Assembly: GCF_937138205.1 (NCBI RefSeq)
Contig: NZ_CAKZOT010000117.1
Span: 1-43,321 of the forward strand
Length of the DNA: 43,321 nt
Source of the DNA: an uncultured Rhodospira sp.
Lineage (GTDB): Bacteria > Pseudomonadota > Alphaproteobacteria > Rhodospirillales > Rhodospirillaceae
Reading direction: 5' to 3'
The position numbers and the translations under genes were made by a program. This document shows, one piece after another, positions 5,889 through 12,951 of the stretch; the stretch's first letter is position 1, and every line of letters starts with the position of its first letter. The notes below the pieces were generated by a model. That model saw nothing but the letters and a program-made list of their open reading frames with translations, was not told where the DNA came from and made no database searches.

Positions 5889-6239
5889 CTATCGGGAGTT
5901 TTCCCGCTTCTCTCGCTCCGCCGCCAGGGTCGCCGCGACCTTGACCGGGTCCGCGCGGACCACTTCACCCACCACCGTGGCCTGCTGCCGGGGCCGGCCC
6001 GTGCGGGTCTTGGGTCCCTCTTGGCGCTCGGTCATCTCCGCCGCGAACTTCTCGATCGTGGCATAGGTCCAGAGCTTTCGGGGGATGGCGAACCCCTCCT
6101 GAAAGCAATCGGGGGAGGGGAACTTGCCGAAGCGACCCCAACGGACGATCGTGTGGGGGGAAACCCCCAGGAAGCGCGCCGCGCTGAACTTGTCGTGGTA
6201 GCCATCCGGGGGATTTATGGGATTTTGTGGGCAGTACAT
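5889..6239 (-). CDS. AlpA/MerR-type helix-turn-helix DNA-binding protein
   Basis: A 116-residue protein whose residues 15-60 look like an excisionase/AlpA-type winged HTH (DKFSAARFLGVSPHTIVRWG, then a FGKFPSPDCF...IPRKLWTYATIEKF wing). The C-terminal half is basic with a GRPRQQ patch. It may repress its own divergent promoter, act as replication initiator partner, or bind the iterons. The ATG at 6239 is preceded by CGGAGG. Codons 3-5 contain an inverted copy of the iteron (6226-6234). It is divergent from the long rightward operon, the usual place for a phage switch regulator. Confidence 0.78.
   Translation of the reverse strand: MYCPQNPINPPDGYHDKFSAARFLGVSPHTIVRWGRFGKFPSPDCFQEGFAIPRKLWTYATIEKFAAEMTERQEGPKTRTGRPRQQATVVGEVVRADPVKVAATLAAEREKRENSR
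6226..6234 (+). repeat. Isolated iteron copy at the start of the HTH gene
   Basis: TGTGGGCAG, identical to the origin iterons 2.5 kb away. Its position, overlapping the first codons of the replication operon and next to the divergent promoter, suggests that the iteron-binding protein also regulates its own synthesis, as plasmid Rep proteins often do. A single 9-mer could occur by chance (about 0.3 expected on both strands at even composition). Confidence 0.5.
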
Positions 6240-6258
6240 TCGGGCCTCCGATTTTTCG

Positions 6259-6288
6259 TTGACAGGGTATGCGTATGTACGCTACATA
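6259..6288 (+). promoter_or_regulatory. Rightward early promoter with palindromic operator
   Basis: TTGACA at 6259-6264 is followed by GCTACATA at 6281-6288, close to the Caulobacter housekeeping promoter pattern (TTGAC, short spacer, GCTANAWC). The -10 side is covered by the perfect interrupted palindrome TATGTA-CGC-TACATA (6274-6288), overlapping GCGTA-TG-TACGC (6271-6282). It drives the rightward block starting at 6326. The palindrome is a likely repressor site, perhaps for the divergent HTH protein (inference). Confidence 0.65.
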
Positions 6289-6325
6289 GATCGGGTCACA
6301 ACGTCAAGGACCTTGGAGGCCCACC

Positions 6326-6544
6326 ATGCAAACCACCGCTCCCGCCATGGCGTACTGGCGCCCGGCGGACACCACTCCCGGCTCGATCCGACGCGCACTG
6401 GTGCCGGCGAGCGTCTTCCCGGCCCCCTTGATCGTCGCCATTGCGATCCTGTTCCTGGTGGCATGGATCGGCGGAGAGACGGACGTCTTGGCGCCGGACT
6501 GGACCGGGTGCGCCCGGATCGAATGCGACGGTGGGTGGTCATGA
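6326..6544 (+). CDS. Small membrane protein, first rightward gene
   Basis: A 72-residue protein with one clear hydrophobic helix (ASVFPAPLIVAIAILFLVAW, residues about 28-47), a polar N-terminus of about 27 residues and a short polar tail with two Cys. It is probably inner-membrane. The ATG at 6326 follows GGAGG and is the first gene after the divergent promoter, so it is likely expressed at once after DNA entry. Its stop overlaps the next possible start as ATGA. Function unknown; superinfection exclusion is a common role for such genes but is not shown here. Confidence 0.65.
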   Translation: MQTTAPAMAYWRPADTTPGSIRRALVPASVFPAPLIVAIAILFLVAWIGGETDVLAPDWTGCARIECDGGWS

Positions 6545-6783
6545 GCCGGCCCCTCACCGTGCGCTTCGACCCCGCCCTTGTCAAGATCAGGGTGGCCGCC
6601 AGTATCCAGCGGGCGATCCGCCAAGGATGGGCCGTTTTCTTTGAATACCCAAGAGGAGCAGAACGTGAAGGCGAAGTACGTCAAGTATTGGAAACAACTG
6701 GAGCCGGGCGGCGAGGTGCGGGTGCCAATGAAAGACGAGACACAGGTCCTTCGCGCTCGGTCCTCCCTCAACGCCTACATTAA
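6541..6783 (+). CDS. Doubtful small protein overlapping the next gene
   Basis: An 80-residue frame whose ATG overlaps the previous stop (ATGA). Its first 40 residues look natural (PLTVRFDPALVKIRVAASIQ, RAIRQGWAVFFEY). The rest overlaps the 6665-6862 gene by 119 bases and looks like out-of-frame translation (Arg/Gly-rich). Either it is a short real gene with an overlapping tail, or the reading frame is broken by a frameshift near 6640-6665. Function unknown. Confidence 0.35.
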   Translation: MSRPLTVRFDPALVKIRVAASIQRAIRQGWAVFFEYPRGAEREGEVRQVLETTGAGRRGAGANERRDTGPSRSVLPQRLH

Positions 6784-6862
6784 GGACCACGGGTGGACTG
6801 TCCGCACACGACAGTCCGTCGACGTCGGTGGTCTTGTTCTGTTGGTTCACCGTTACACGTAG
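6665..6862 (+). CDS. Small hypothetical protein, GTG start
   Basis: A 65-residue unknown protein starting at GTG 6665, which has a strong AAGAGGAG 8 bases upstream; no ATG in this frame is as well placed. The composition is natural (KYVKYWKQLEPGGEVRVPM, then SSLNAYIKDHGWTVRTRQ) and suggests an alpha/beta fold, possibly single-stranded nucleic acid binding. It ends 9 bp before the next gene. Confidence 0.6.
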   Translation: MKAKYVKYWKQLEPGGEVRVPMKDETQVLRARSSLNAYIKDHGWTVRTRQSVDVGGLVLLVHRYT

Positions 6863-6871
6863 GAGACCACA

Positions 6872-7258
6872 ATGAGCCGAACCAATATCGCCATCACCCC
6901 AGAGCAACTACGGGCGCTTGAGGCCCGTATCACCGCCAGCATGAAGCAGGATGGGCTGGACCGCGCCTCGCGGCGCCGGGTCATTATGCGAGCGAGAAAG
7001 GACAGTGATGTTGCCGTATCGCGGCCTGTGAAGGTCAACGCGCCTGCCCCATCTCCTCGACCGCGCGGGATCGTGATGCCCGCAGCGGTGCGCGCGGCGG
7101 TCCAGGACCCTCGGCGCCCGACAGGCCCCCGGGACGTGGTCAAGGTCAACGGCACGACCGTGGACTTCCGCTATACGGACGGATCGGTCGAGCGTGTGAC
7201 CCGGCGCAAGGACGGCACCCTCCGCCGCAAGGTGTCCGGCCGCTGTGCATTTGTCTGA
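6872..7258 (+). CDS. Basic hypothetical protein
   Basis: A 128-residue, strongly basic protein. It has a helical N-terminus (TPEQLRALEARITASMKQDG), a Pro/Arg/Ala-rich linker (about 50-92) and a beta-like C-terminus (VVKVNGTTVDFRYTDGSVER) ending in a basic patch. The charge suggests DNA or RNA binding, but no family is recognised. The ATG at 6872 follows AGGAGA. It is separated from the next gene by a candidate promoter, so it may end an early transcription unit. Confidence 0.65.
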   Translation: MSRTNIAITPEQLRALEARITASMKQDGLDRASRRRVIMRARKDSDVAVSRPVKVNAPAPSPRPRGIVMPAAVRAAVQDPRRPTGPRDVVKVNGTTVDFRYTDGSVERVTRRKDGTLRRKVSGRCAFV

Positions 7259-7262
7259 TCGG

Positions 7263-7291
7263 TTGCCCTGGGCGCTGATCCGGCGTAGACT
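7263..7291 (+). promoter_or_regulatory. Candidate promoter for the protease gene
   Basis: TTGCCC (7263-7268), a 17-bp spacer and TAGACT (7286-7291). The -10 with its flank GCGTAGACT is the same as that of the candidate terminase promoter at 43081-43110. A private promoter and a trailing hairpin at 8285-8310 give the protease gene a moron-like setting. Confidence 0.45.
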
Positions 7292-7322
7292 TCTATCGTT
7301 CTAAACCATACAGGAGGATGCC

Positions 7323-8276
7323 ATGACGATTTTCGGTAATGATGACCGTGTCTATGTCGACAACGGGCTTGACAACGCGCCTTACGTCTACATCAAGGCG
7401 CACTACGAATACGCCACCCTCACCGGGAGCGGTGCCCTTATCGACGGGGACAGCGTATTGACGGCGGGCCACGTAATTGACGATGAGCCGAGCCTCGGGG
7501 ACCTTCTGTCGGTCGAAGTCCTTCCAGGATACTCCGGATACGACGAAACGCCCCGCTGGGGGTCCTATACTGTAGGCACCGAGGACGTGCATACGCACTA
7601 TACCGCGAGTACGCCGTACTACGGTATTGATGATTTCGGCATCATCAACTTGGGGGTCAACTTGCGCGGCATGATCGACCCGCTTAATTTGGCCATCTCG
7701 GCCGACAGTTATGACCAGAACGACGTTTTCACGTCCAAAGGCTATCCCGGGGATCGCGGCTTCAAGTTGATGGAGACGGAGGGGACCGCCGATCTTGTGC
7801 TCGGCTGGCGCCTCGGCTTCTACGACGATTTGGACGCGATGAACGGGCAGTCGGGAAGCCCGGTCGAGATTAACGGCGATGTCGTGGGGATTTTCGTGAG
7901 CCACTCGCCCACGGATAATACCGCGCACCGCATTACCACCAACACTTACAATACGTTGATGTCGTGGTCTGCCGGGGAGCAGTCCGCGTCCAATCCTAGC
8001 GATAGTGGAGGCGTGTGGGGAGACTATTACTACGCGATCTATGAGGACGTGCGTGACGCCGGCGTCGACCCGGCCATGCATTACGACACCTGGGGCTGGC
8101 GAGAAGCTCGCGATCCTAACCCCTGGTTTAATACCAGCGTGTACCTCGCGCATAACGCGGACGTCGCTGCGGCCGATATCAACCCGTGGGAGCATTTCCT
8201 GACCTACGGCCAGTATGAAGGCCGCAGCGGGCTTCCCTGGTGGGATGCCGCTGAGTACGACGCGGTCTTGGGGTAA
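7323..8276 (+). CDS. Trypsin-like serine protease with tandem C-terminal repeats
   Basis: A 317-residue protein. Residues 20-215 form a trypsin/chymotrypsin (S1/S1B) fold with the full triad: His50 in VLTAGH, Asp104 in DDFGIINL and Ser177 in NGQSGSP. Residues about 236-310 are two tandem repeats of about 38 residues with the pattern DV..A...P..H...(W/Y)G..E.R, seen in alphaproteobacterial secreted or surface proteins. There is no N-terminal signal peptide, so it acts in the cytoplasm, in the virion, or after lysis or another secretion route. The start at 7323 has a near-perfect AGGAGGA. No phage protein target is evident; cleavage of a host protein is a guess. Confidence 0.85.
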   Translation: MTIFGNDDRVYVDNGLDNAPYVYIKAHYEYATLTGSGALIDGDSVLTAGHVIDDEPSLGDLLSVEVLPGYSGYDETPRWGSYTVGTEDVHTHYTASTPYYGIDDFGIINLGVNLRGMIDPLNLAISADSYDQNDVFTSKGYPGDRGFKLMETEGTADLVLGWRLGFYDDLDAMNGQSGSPVEINGDVVGIFVSHSPTDNTAHRITTNTYNTLMSWSAGEQSASNPSDSGGVWGDYYYAIYEDVRDAGVDPAMHYDTWGWREARDPNPWFNTSVYLAHNADVAAADINPWEHFLTYGQYEGRSGLPWWDAAEYDAVLG

Positions 8277-8284
8277 GCTAACCC

Positions 8285-8310
8285 GGCGCCCCGGCCTCGG
8301 CTGGGGCGCC
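8285..8310 (+). other. GC-rich hairpin after the protease gene
   Basis: GGCGCCCC (8285-8292) pairs perfectly with GGGGCGCC (8303-8310). No T tract follows, so it is either a weak terminator or an mRNA 3'-end stabiliser. It separates the protease from the HNH gene. Confidence 0.55.
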
Positions 8311-8328
8311 GCCCACCCGGAGGACCCC

Positions 8329-8664
8329 ATGCGAACAATCCGCGCGCTCGCCCTTCCGCCAGAATGGGAACCGGACTTTGACGCCCTCCCCATCTGGCGG
8401 GACCCCGACACCGGGTGTTGGATTTGGGGCGGGTGGAACGATGGAAAGGGATATGGGAAACTTTCCATCGCAGGAACGACGTGGTACGCTCATCGGGCCA
8501 TGTACGCCCGGTTCCGGGGGCCGATACCCCTGGGCCATGTCCTGGACCACGTCGTGTGCAAGAACCCTCGGTGCGTGAACCCCTGGCACCTTGAACCGGT
8601 GACCGTCCGGGTGAATACCCACAGAGGACGCGCCGTTCTCTACACGAAAGGAACGAGACCATGA
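8329..8664 (+). CDS. HNH endonuclease
   Basis: A 111-residue HNH nuclease. It shows the WIWGGWNDGKGYG beta-strand, the YAHRAMYARFRGPIP helix, and the catalytic core LDHVVCKNPRCVNPWHLEPV: DH for the first His, the N in VNP, and the last His, with CxxxxC as a likely zinc pair. Small phage HNH proteins act as homing endonucleases or help packaging and recombination. It lies in the early block rather than beside TerL, which favours a homing or free-standing role. The ATG at 8329 follows GGAGGA; its stop overlaps the next start (ATGA). Confidence 0.88.
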   Translation: MRTIRALALPPEWEPDFDALPIWRDPDTGCWIWGGWNDGKGYGKLSIAGTTWYAHRAMYARFRGPIPLGHVLDHVVCKNPRCVNPWHLEPVTVRVNTHRGRAVLYTKGTRP

Positions 8665-9296
8665 ACCATGAGATCGTCAGAAACTCCGACGGGGTGAAAA
8701 TCTTCACTGAGCAGATCATGCAGAACCTCATCGCCGTTACACCCGGTGACGAACGCGCCGCCATGCTCCGGATCGCGAACAACTTGCGCGGCCTTTACAT
8801 GATGGGCGGGGAGATCAAGGACGTCCGGGACGCCATTATTCGGTGCATCTATCCGGAAAAAGGGGACCCCTTGGCGGGTCCGTGCGACGCTCGCCCGCAA
8901 ACGCTGGCGCGGCACGCGGCCAACAAGAAGGCCATGTTCGCCGCCATGTACGGGACGGGGCGGGACCGGTCGGTGGACGCGCGGGCGGAAGCCTACGCCA
9001 AGGCCACCTCGGTCCCGCCGACGGCTGTGGTGTTCGCCACGGGCGAGGAGATCGCCGCCGCGCTCGACCGGGTCCGCCCGAGCGCGGTAGCGCCCTATCT
9101 CTACCTGGGGGAGAACCTGGACGGGCAACCCCGGGTCCTCCTGTGGACCCCGTCGCACAACGCCCGCCCCGTGGTTGCTCTGCCGCCGACCCTCATGGAT
9201 GCCTGCCGCGCGGAAGAGATGGATGAACCCGGGTATCTGCACCGGGCGTTCCCCTTCCTGTCCAACTGGATCAAGACTGAAACGGAGGCCGAGTAA
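8661..9296 (+). CDS. Hypothetical protein
   Basis: A 211-residue protein of unknown function. The first 70 residues are helical (EQIMQNLIAVTPGDERAAML, then KDVRDAIIRCIYPE); the rest is alpha/beta (RPSAVAPYLYLGENLDGQP, RPVVALPPTLMDACRAEEMD). No catalytic or metal motif was found. It is translationally coupled to the HNH gene (ATGA overlap) and directly abuts the next gene, in the same rightward operon. Confidence 0.75.
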   Translation: MNHEIVRNSDGVKIFTEQIMQNLIAVTPGDERAAMLRIANNLRGLYMMGGEIKDVRDAIIRCIYPEKGDPLAGPCDARPQTLARHAANKKAMFAAMYGTGRDRSVDARAEAYAKATSVPPTAVVFATGEEIAAALDRVRPSAVAPYLYLGENLDGQPRVLLWTPSHNARPVVALPPTLMDACRAEEMDEPGYLHRAFPFLSNWIKTETEAE

Positions 9297-9665
9297 ATGG
9301 TGAGCGTCATCGCATTCTGTGCGGTTGCCGGCATCCTGCACCGCAATCGAAATGGGAAGAACGACGTGCTTCTGCACGTCTCCTGTTTCGGGTTCAACCA
9401 CGATCAATTGGTCGACATGGCTCGCATGAAGCTGTTCGAGACAACCGTGGAGTTCCTGCACAAGGTCAACGGCGCGGAGTGTTTGCGGGCGGAGCCGTCG
9501 GAGTTCGACCCGCCGCTGTCACCCTCGAACGCCCTTGAGCGCGCGGAGCAACTCATGACCAAGTTCGGGCTCAAGGGGGAGCACCACCGCGCGTTCGAGC
9601 ATGTCCAGCGGGTCAACATCCTTGCCCCGTGGGAAGACGACGGCGCGCCGCTCGACACCGCGTAA
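9297..9665 (+). CDS. Hypothetical protein
   Basis: A 122-residue protein of unknown function. The start (MVSVIAFCAVAGILHRNRNG) is a short hydrophobic stretch, too short and interrupted for a sure membrane helix, followed by a mixed alpha/beta domain with several His and Cys. The ATG comes directly after the previous stop (TAAATG), with GGAGG inside the end of the previous gene, so the two are coupled. Confidence 0.7.
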   Translation: MVSVIAFCAVAGILHRNRNGKNDVLLHVSCFGFNHDQLVDMARMKLFETTVEFLHKVNGAECLRAEPSEFDPPLSPSNALERAEQLMTKFGLKGEHHRAFEHVQRVNILAPWEDDGAPLDTA

Positions 9666-9676
9666 GGGAGGAAACC

Positions 9677-9865
9677 ATGGCTGTGATCTATCAAGTCTTC
9701 GACGCGGTCGATCCCCCCGCAACGGACAGCTACTGGCCCACCGAGCAGGCCGCCCTGCTGGCCGCTGGCAGTATGGTGGACCCCCGGATCGCCAAGCACC
9801 AAGTCGGGCCGAACAAGCACGACCTGATCCGGGCGCTTCGGCTTATTCCCCGGCGGACAGAGTGA
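9677..9865 (+). CDS. Small hypothetical protein
   Basis: A 62-residue unknown protein. It looks like a single compact domain: beta-strand MAVIYQVFDAVDPP, helix TEQAALLAAGSMVDP, then a basic helix LIRALRLIPRR. The ATG at 9677 has GGGAGG with ideal spacing. It lies in a series of small rightward genes before the helicase. Confidence 0.65.
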   Translation: MAVIYQVFDAVDPPATDSYWPTEQAALLAAGSMVDPRIAKHQVGPNKHDLIRALRLIPRRTE

Positions 9866-9907
9866 CCGTTTGGGGCCTTACCTCAACCAACATAGGAGAA
9901 GAGCATC

Positions 9908-10195
9908 ATGAACAACGGAAAGTCAAATCGTGTGACAGGCCCCCGCATGAACGCCGTCGTGGATTTGGAAGACCACATTCGCACGAACCTTCGCGTGGCG
10001 GAGCTTGAGGCGCGCTGTTCGGCGCTGGAGAACCACATTGCGAACCAGAACATCCGGGAGCTTCAGGAGAAGCTGAAGGAAGTTCGGGAGGAGAACGAAC
10101 GGCGCGAGAACCCACAGCCGCAGGACGTCCCTCGCGGCGAGGCGGACCCGGACGACATGGACCCGGATGACGCGGACGGCCCCGTGTACGGCTGA
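9908..10195 (+). CDS. Small coiled-coil protein with acidic tail
   Basis: A 95-residue unknown protein. Residues 18-68 form a long coiled coil (LEDHIRTNLRVAELEARCSA, then ALENHIANQNIRELQEKLKE) and the last 20 residues are very acidic (DPDDMDPDDAD). Such a design suits a dimeric adaptor or DNA mimic, but this is only a guess. The ATG at 9908 follows AGGAGA. Confidence 0.65.
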   Translation: MNNGKSNRVTGPRMNAVVDLEDHIRTNLRVAELEARCSALENHIANQNIRELQEKLKEVREENERRENPQPQDVPRGEADPDDMDPDDADGPVYG

Positions 10196-10213
10196 TCCTT
10201 TCGGCGTTGGGAC

Positions 10214-10233
10214 GGGGAGGGGCACCCCTCCCC
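10214..10233 (+). other. GC-only hairpin in front of the helicase genes
   Basis: GGGGAGGGG (10214-10222) pairs with CCCCTCCCC (10225-10233). The spacer is only CA, so the real loop takes up the innermost pair. There is no T tract. It may act as an RNA processing or stability element before the 10254 gene, whose ribosome binding site (GGGGGA) follows closely and could be partly masked. Confidence 0.5.
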
Positions 10234-10253
10234 CTTCTCAGGGGGATGGACAT

Positions 10254-10421
10254 ATGGCGAAGAAGAAACCGAAGTCGTTCGAATGTCCGGAAGGGGTTGA
10301 CCCTAAACTGTGGAAGCGGGCGCTTGCTGCCGCGAAGGAAGGGGACGCCATTCTCGATGAACTTCGATTGACACAGGACTACCCCCGCGTCGTCCTGAAA
10401 ATCACCGGGAAAGAAGAATGA
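10254..10421 (+). CDS. Small basic hypothetical protein
   Basis: A 55-residue protein starting MAKKKPKSFECPEGVDPKLW, then a helix (KRALAAAKEGDAILDELRL) and a short strand. Unknown function. Its stop overlaps the helicase start (ATGA), so it may be made in step with the helicase and perhaps work with it (inference from coupling). Confidence 0.6.
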   Translation: MAKKKPKSFECPEGVDPKLWKRALAAAKEGDAILDELRLTQDYPRVVLKITGKEE

Positions 10422-12040
10422 GGCTAGATTTCAACCCAAAAACAGAGACATTCGTCCTATTCGTTTCTGCGGATGACGCGGCAGGGATCAAGCTGGCGGG
10501 AGACGTTGGCCTCGGGAAATCACTTCCGGCCTGCACGGCCAGTCGTCTGGTGTACGCGACGAAAGTCCCCTACGCGGCGCTCCCCTTCTGGCAGTGGGCC
10601 ACGGACGCGGCGCGGGACGAGTTGTTCTTTCTCCGGATGGCCTATGACGCGTCGTGGGCACAGGAGGGGACGCGGCAATTCCCGGTCCCGACCGACCTGG
10701 AGTATTTCCCGTTCCAGTCCTGCGGGATCGACTACGCCCTGGGCCGACAGCACACCATCATCGGGGATCAGCCCGGCCTGGGGAAGACCATTCAGGCGAT
10801 CGGGGTCGCCAACGAGCTTCGCATGAAGCGCATCCTGGTGCTCTGCCCTGCGAGCGTCCGCATTCAGTGGTACAAGAAGGTCATGGAGTGGTCGACCCTG
10901 CGACGGCGCCGAACGGTCCCGCTGGCCTACGCGATCCTGCGGGGGCGCGACGGCGTGCCGCCGGACGCCAACTGGACCATCCTCTCTTACGACTTGTGCC
11001 GGACGGACACGATCCACGAGCAACTGAGGGCCATGGGCCATTTCGACATGCTCGTTCTGGACGAAGGGCACTATCTGAAATCCCCGGAGACACAGCGGAC
11101 GCGGTCGGTGTTCGGCGGCGGGGAGGACGACCCGTTCCACGGCGGGCTCGCGGCGCACGCGGAGAAGGTGGTGGCGCTGACCGGGACCCCGCTCCCGAAC
11201 CGGCCCCGGGAGTGCTACACCCTGGTGCGCGGAATGAACTGGGACGCGATCGACAGGACAAGCCTTGACCGGTTCCAGCACCGGTATAACCCGTCCATGC
11301 GCATTCCGGACGGCGGGGGCCTGATTGAGAAAGTCGGGCGCCTCCCTGAACTCCAGGCCCGGCTCCGCTGCAACCTCATGGTTCGGCGCCGGAAGAAGGA
11401 CGTGCTCCACCAGCTTCCCGACGTGACCTATGAAGTCATCCGCGTCGACGAAACCAAGAAGATCAAAGAGGTGACGAAGGCCGAGAACATGCTCGGCCTG
11501 GACAAGAACGCCGTCGCGGCCGGCGGGCGCATGGACTTCGACGGGGAGGTGTCGACCGTCCGCCGGCTCATGGGCGAGGCCATCGCGCCCTTCGCGGCGG
11601 AGCAGGCCGAAATGCTCCTCGGTGGTGGTCTGGAGAAGCTGTTGATCTTCGCGTGGCACCGATCGGTGATCGGCTTCCTGCGGGAAAAACTGGAGCACTG
11701 GGGGGTCGTCACGATCGACGGGTCCCTGTCCAGCGCGGGGAAACACACCCGCGTGCAGCGGTTTCGCGAGGAACCGGACGTCCAGGTGTGTATCGGACAG
11801 ATCATCTCGTCCGGGACCGGAGTAGATGGCCTTCAGGACGTATGCGCCCACGCGCTTTTTGCGGAGCACGATTGGGTGCACGGAAACAACGAGCAGGCGG
11901 TTGACCGCCTCTGGCGCATCGGGCAGAATGCGGGCGTTTTGGCCCAGTTTCTTGTTGCGCCGAAATCCATATCGGAGTACATACTAAGTTCGGCGATTGA
12001 GAAGGCCGGAAACACGGACGCCGCACTCGACAAACGATAG
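10418..12040 (+). CDS. SNF2-type (superfamily 2) DNA helicase/translocase
   Basis: A 540-residue SNF2/SMARCAL1-like helicase, an ATP-driven DNA translocase. Motif I is GDQPGLGKT (K123), motif II is DEGH (D215-H218), and motif III is LTGTPLPNRP. The C-terminal lobe has LLIFAWHRSVIGFLREKL, GVDGLQ and the motif VI arginine region QAVDRLWRIGQ. Phages carry such helicases in replication/recombination clusters, where they remodel forks or displace proteins. It is followed by exonuclease, SSB, polymerase and resolvase genes in the same orientation. The start is ATG at 10418, coupled to the small gene before it. Confidence 0.88.
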   Translation: MRLDFNPKTETFVLFVSADDAAGIKLAGDVGLGKSLPACTASRLVYATKVPYAALPFWQWATDAARDELFFLRMAYDASWAQEGTRQFPVPTDLEYFPFQSCGIDYALGRQHTIIGDQPGLGKTIQAIGVANELRMKRILVLCPASVRIQWYKKVMEWSTLRRRRTVPLAYAILRGRDGVPPDANWTILSYDLCRTDTIHEQLRAMGHFDMLVLDEGHYLKSPETQRTRSVFGGGEDDPFHGGLAAHAEKVVALTGTPLPNRPRECYTLVRGMNWDAIDRTSLDRFQHRYNPSMRIPDGGGLIEKVGRLPELQARLRCNLMVRRRKKDVLHQLPDVTYEVIRVDETKKIKEVTKAENMLGLDKNAVAAGGRMDFDGEVSTVRRLMGEAIAPFAAEQAEMLLGGGLEKLLIFAWHRSVIGFLREKLEHWGVVTIDGSLSSAGKHTRVQRFREEPDVQVCIGQIISSGTGVDGLQDVCAHALFAEHDWVHGNNEQAVDRLWRIGQNAGVLAQFLVAPKSISEYILSSAIEKAGNTDAALDKR

Positions 12041-12050
12041 GAGACACGCT

Positions 12051-12914
12051 ATGAGCGAACTATTCGGTATGCACATGGACAGCTATCCGGCAATGGGGCG
12101 GATGGACGAGCCCCGAGACTGGTACGTCGCGGCGGATGCCCCCGTTGCTGCGACCAAGATTTTCGATTGCAATCTGGACACCATGCGGGCCTCGCCCCCG
12201 AAGGACCCACTGAAGAAGTCCCACAAGGCGGCGCTCATCGCCGTGTCCGAGCAGAACCCCGACATCCCGCTCACGATCATCACCGCGCGCGGCGGCATCC
12301 GCACTCCCATCATCGTGGACGAGCTTTGGCTTCTGGAGGACGCCGACGGGGTGTCGGTCCCCCTCCAGGGGGAGAACGTCCCCAGCTATGTCGCGGAAGC
12401 CATGGCCGACGCGGCGCCGGCCCCCGAGAAGGCCGAGACCGCGCCCGAAGCCGAAGGCGAGAAGCCCAAGCGTGGCGGGCGCCAGCGCCTTTCCGAGGAG
12501 GAGAAGGCTCGCCGGGCGGCCGAGAAGGAAGCCCAGAAGGCGGAGAAGGCCAAGGCCCGCGAGGAAGAGAAGGCCCGCAAGGCTGCCGAGAAGGAAGCCG
12601 AGAAGGCGGAGCAGGAGGCCCGGGCGGCCGAGACCGAGACCGAGACGGCGCACGAGCGCAAGGTGGACCGGGCCATCGGGGGCAACTCCGGCCCGATCCT
12701 CATGTCCTACCTGGGGCGGATTGAAGCCCTCAACGAGGAGGTCAAGGAAGTCCAGCAACAGGTCAAAGAGGTGTACGCGGAGGCCAAAGGGGGCGGATGG
12801 GACCCGAAGACGATCCGCAAGCTCGTGGCGCTGCGCAAACAGGACGCCGACGCCCAACGGGAAGAACTCGATATGTTCGCCCTGTATCTGAAGGCCATCG
12901 GCATCGAGTGGTGA
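12051..12914 (+). CDS. Protein with C-terminal GapR/DUF2312 DNA-binding domain
   Basis: A 287-residue protein in three parts. Residues 1-120 are an unknown alpha/beta domain. Residues 125-215 are a very charged Ala/Glu/Lys helix made of EEKARKAAEKEAEKAE-like repeats. Residues 222-287 strongly resemble GapR (IEALNEEVKEVQQQVKEVYA, then EAKGGGWDPKTIRKLVALRK, ending in LYLKAIG). GapR is an alphaproteobacterial nucleoid protein that clamps overtwisted DNA and supports replication with topoisomerases. This form with a long N-terminal extension is unusual. It lies between the helicase and exonuclease genes, so action at phage forks is plausible. The start at 12051 has TAGGAGA. Confidence 0.82.
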   Translation: MSELFGMHMDSYPAMGRMDEPRDWYVAADAPVAATKIFDCNLDTMRASPPKDPLKKSHKAALIAVSEQNPDIPLTIITARGGIRTPIIVDELWLLEDADGVSVPLQGENVPSYVAEAMADAAPAPEKAETAPEAEGEKPKRGGRQRLSEEEKARRAAEKEAQKAEKAKAREEEKARKAAEKEAEKAEQEARAAETETETAHERKVDRAIGGNSGPILMSYLGRIEALNEEVKEVQQQVKEVYAEAKGGGWDPKTIRKLVALRKQDADAQREELDMFALYLKAIGIEW

Positions 12915-12951
12915 CCCGCCCGCCCCGACATCATTCCAGGGAGAACAGACC

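Noticed and set aside
5889-6239. Integrase or excisionase of a temperate integrating phage
   Set aside because: The HTH fold resembles excisionases, but no recombinase gene or attachment site is found, so a regulator or replication role is more likely.
7293-8468. A leftward 391-codon open frame opposite the protease gene
   Set aside because: The plus-strand frame has a full catalytic triad and a strong ribosome site; the antisense frame has neither.
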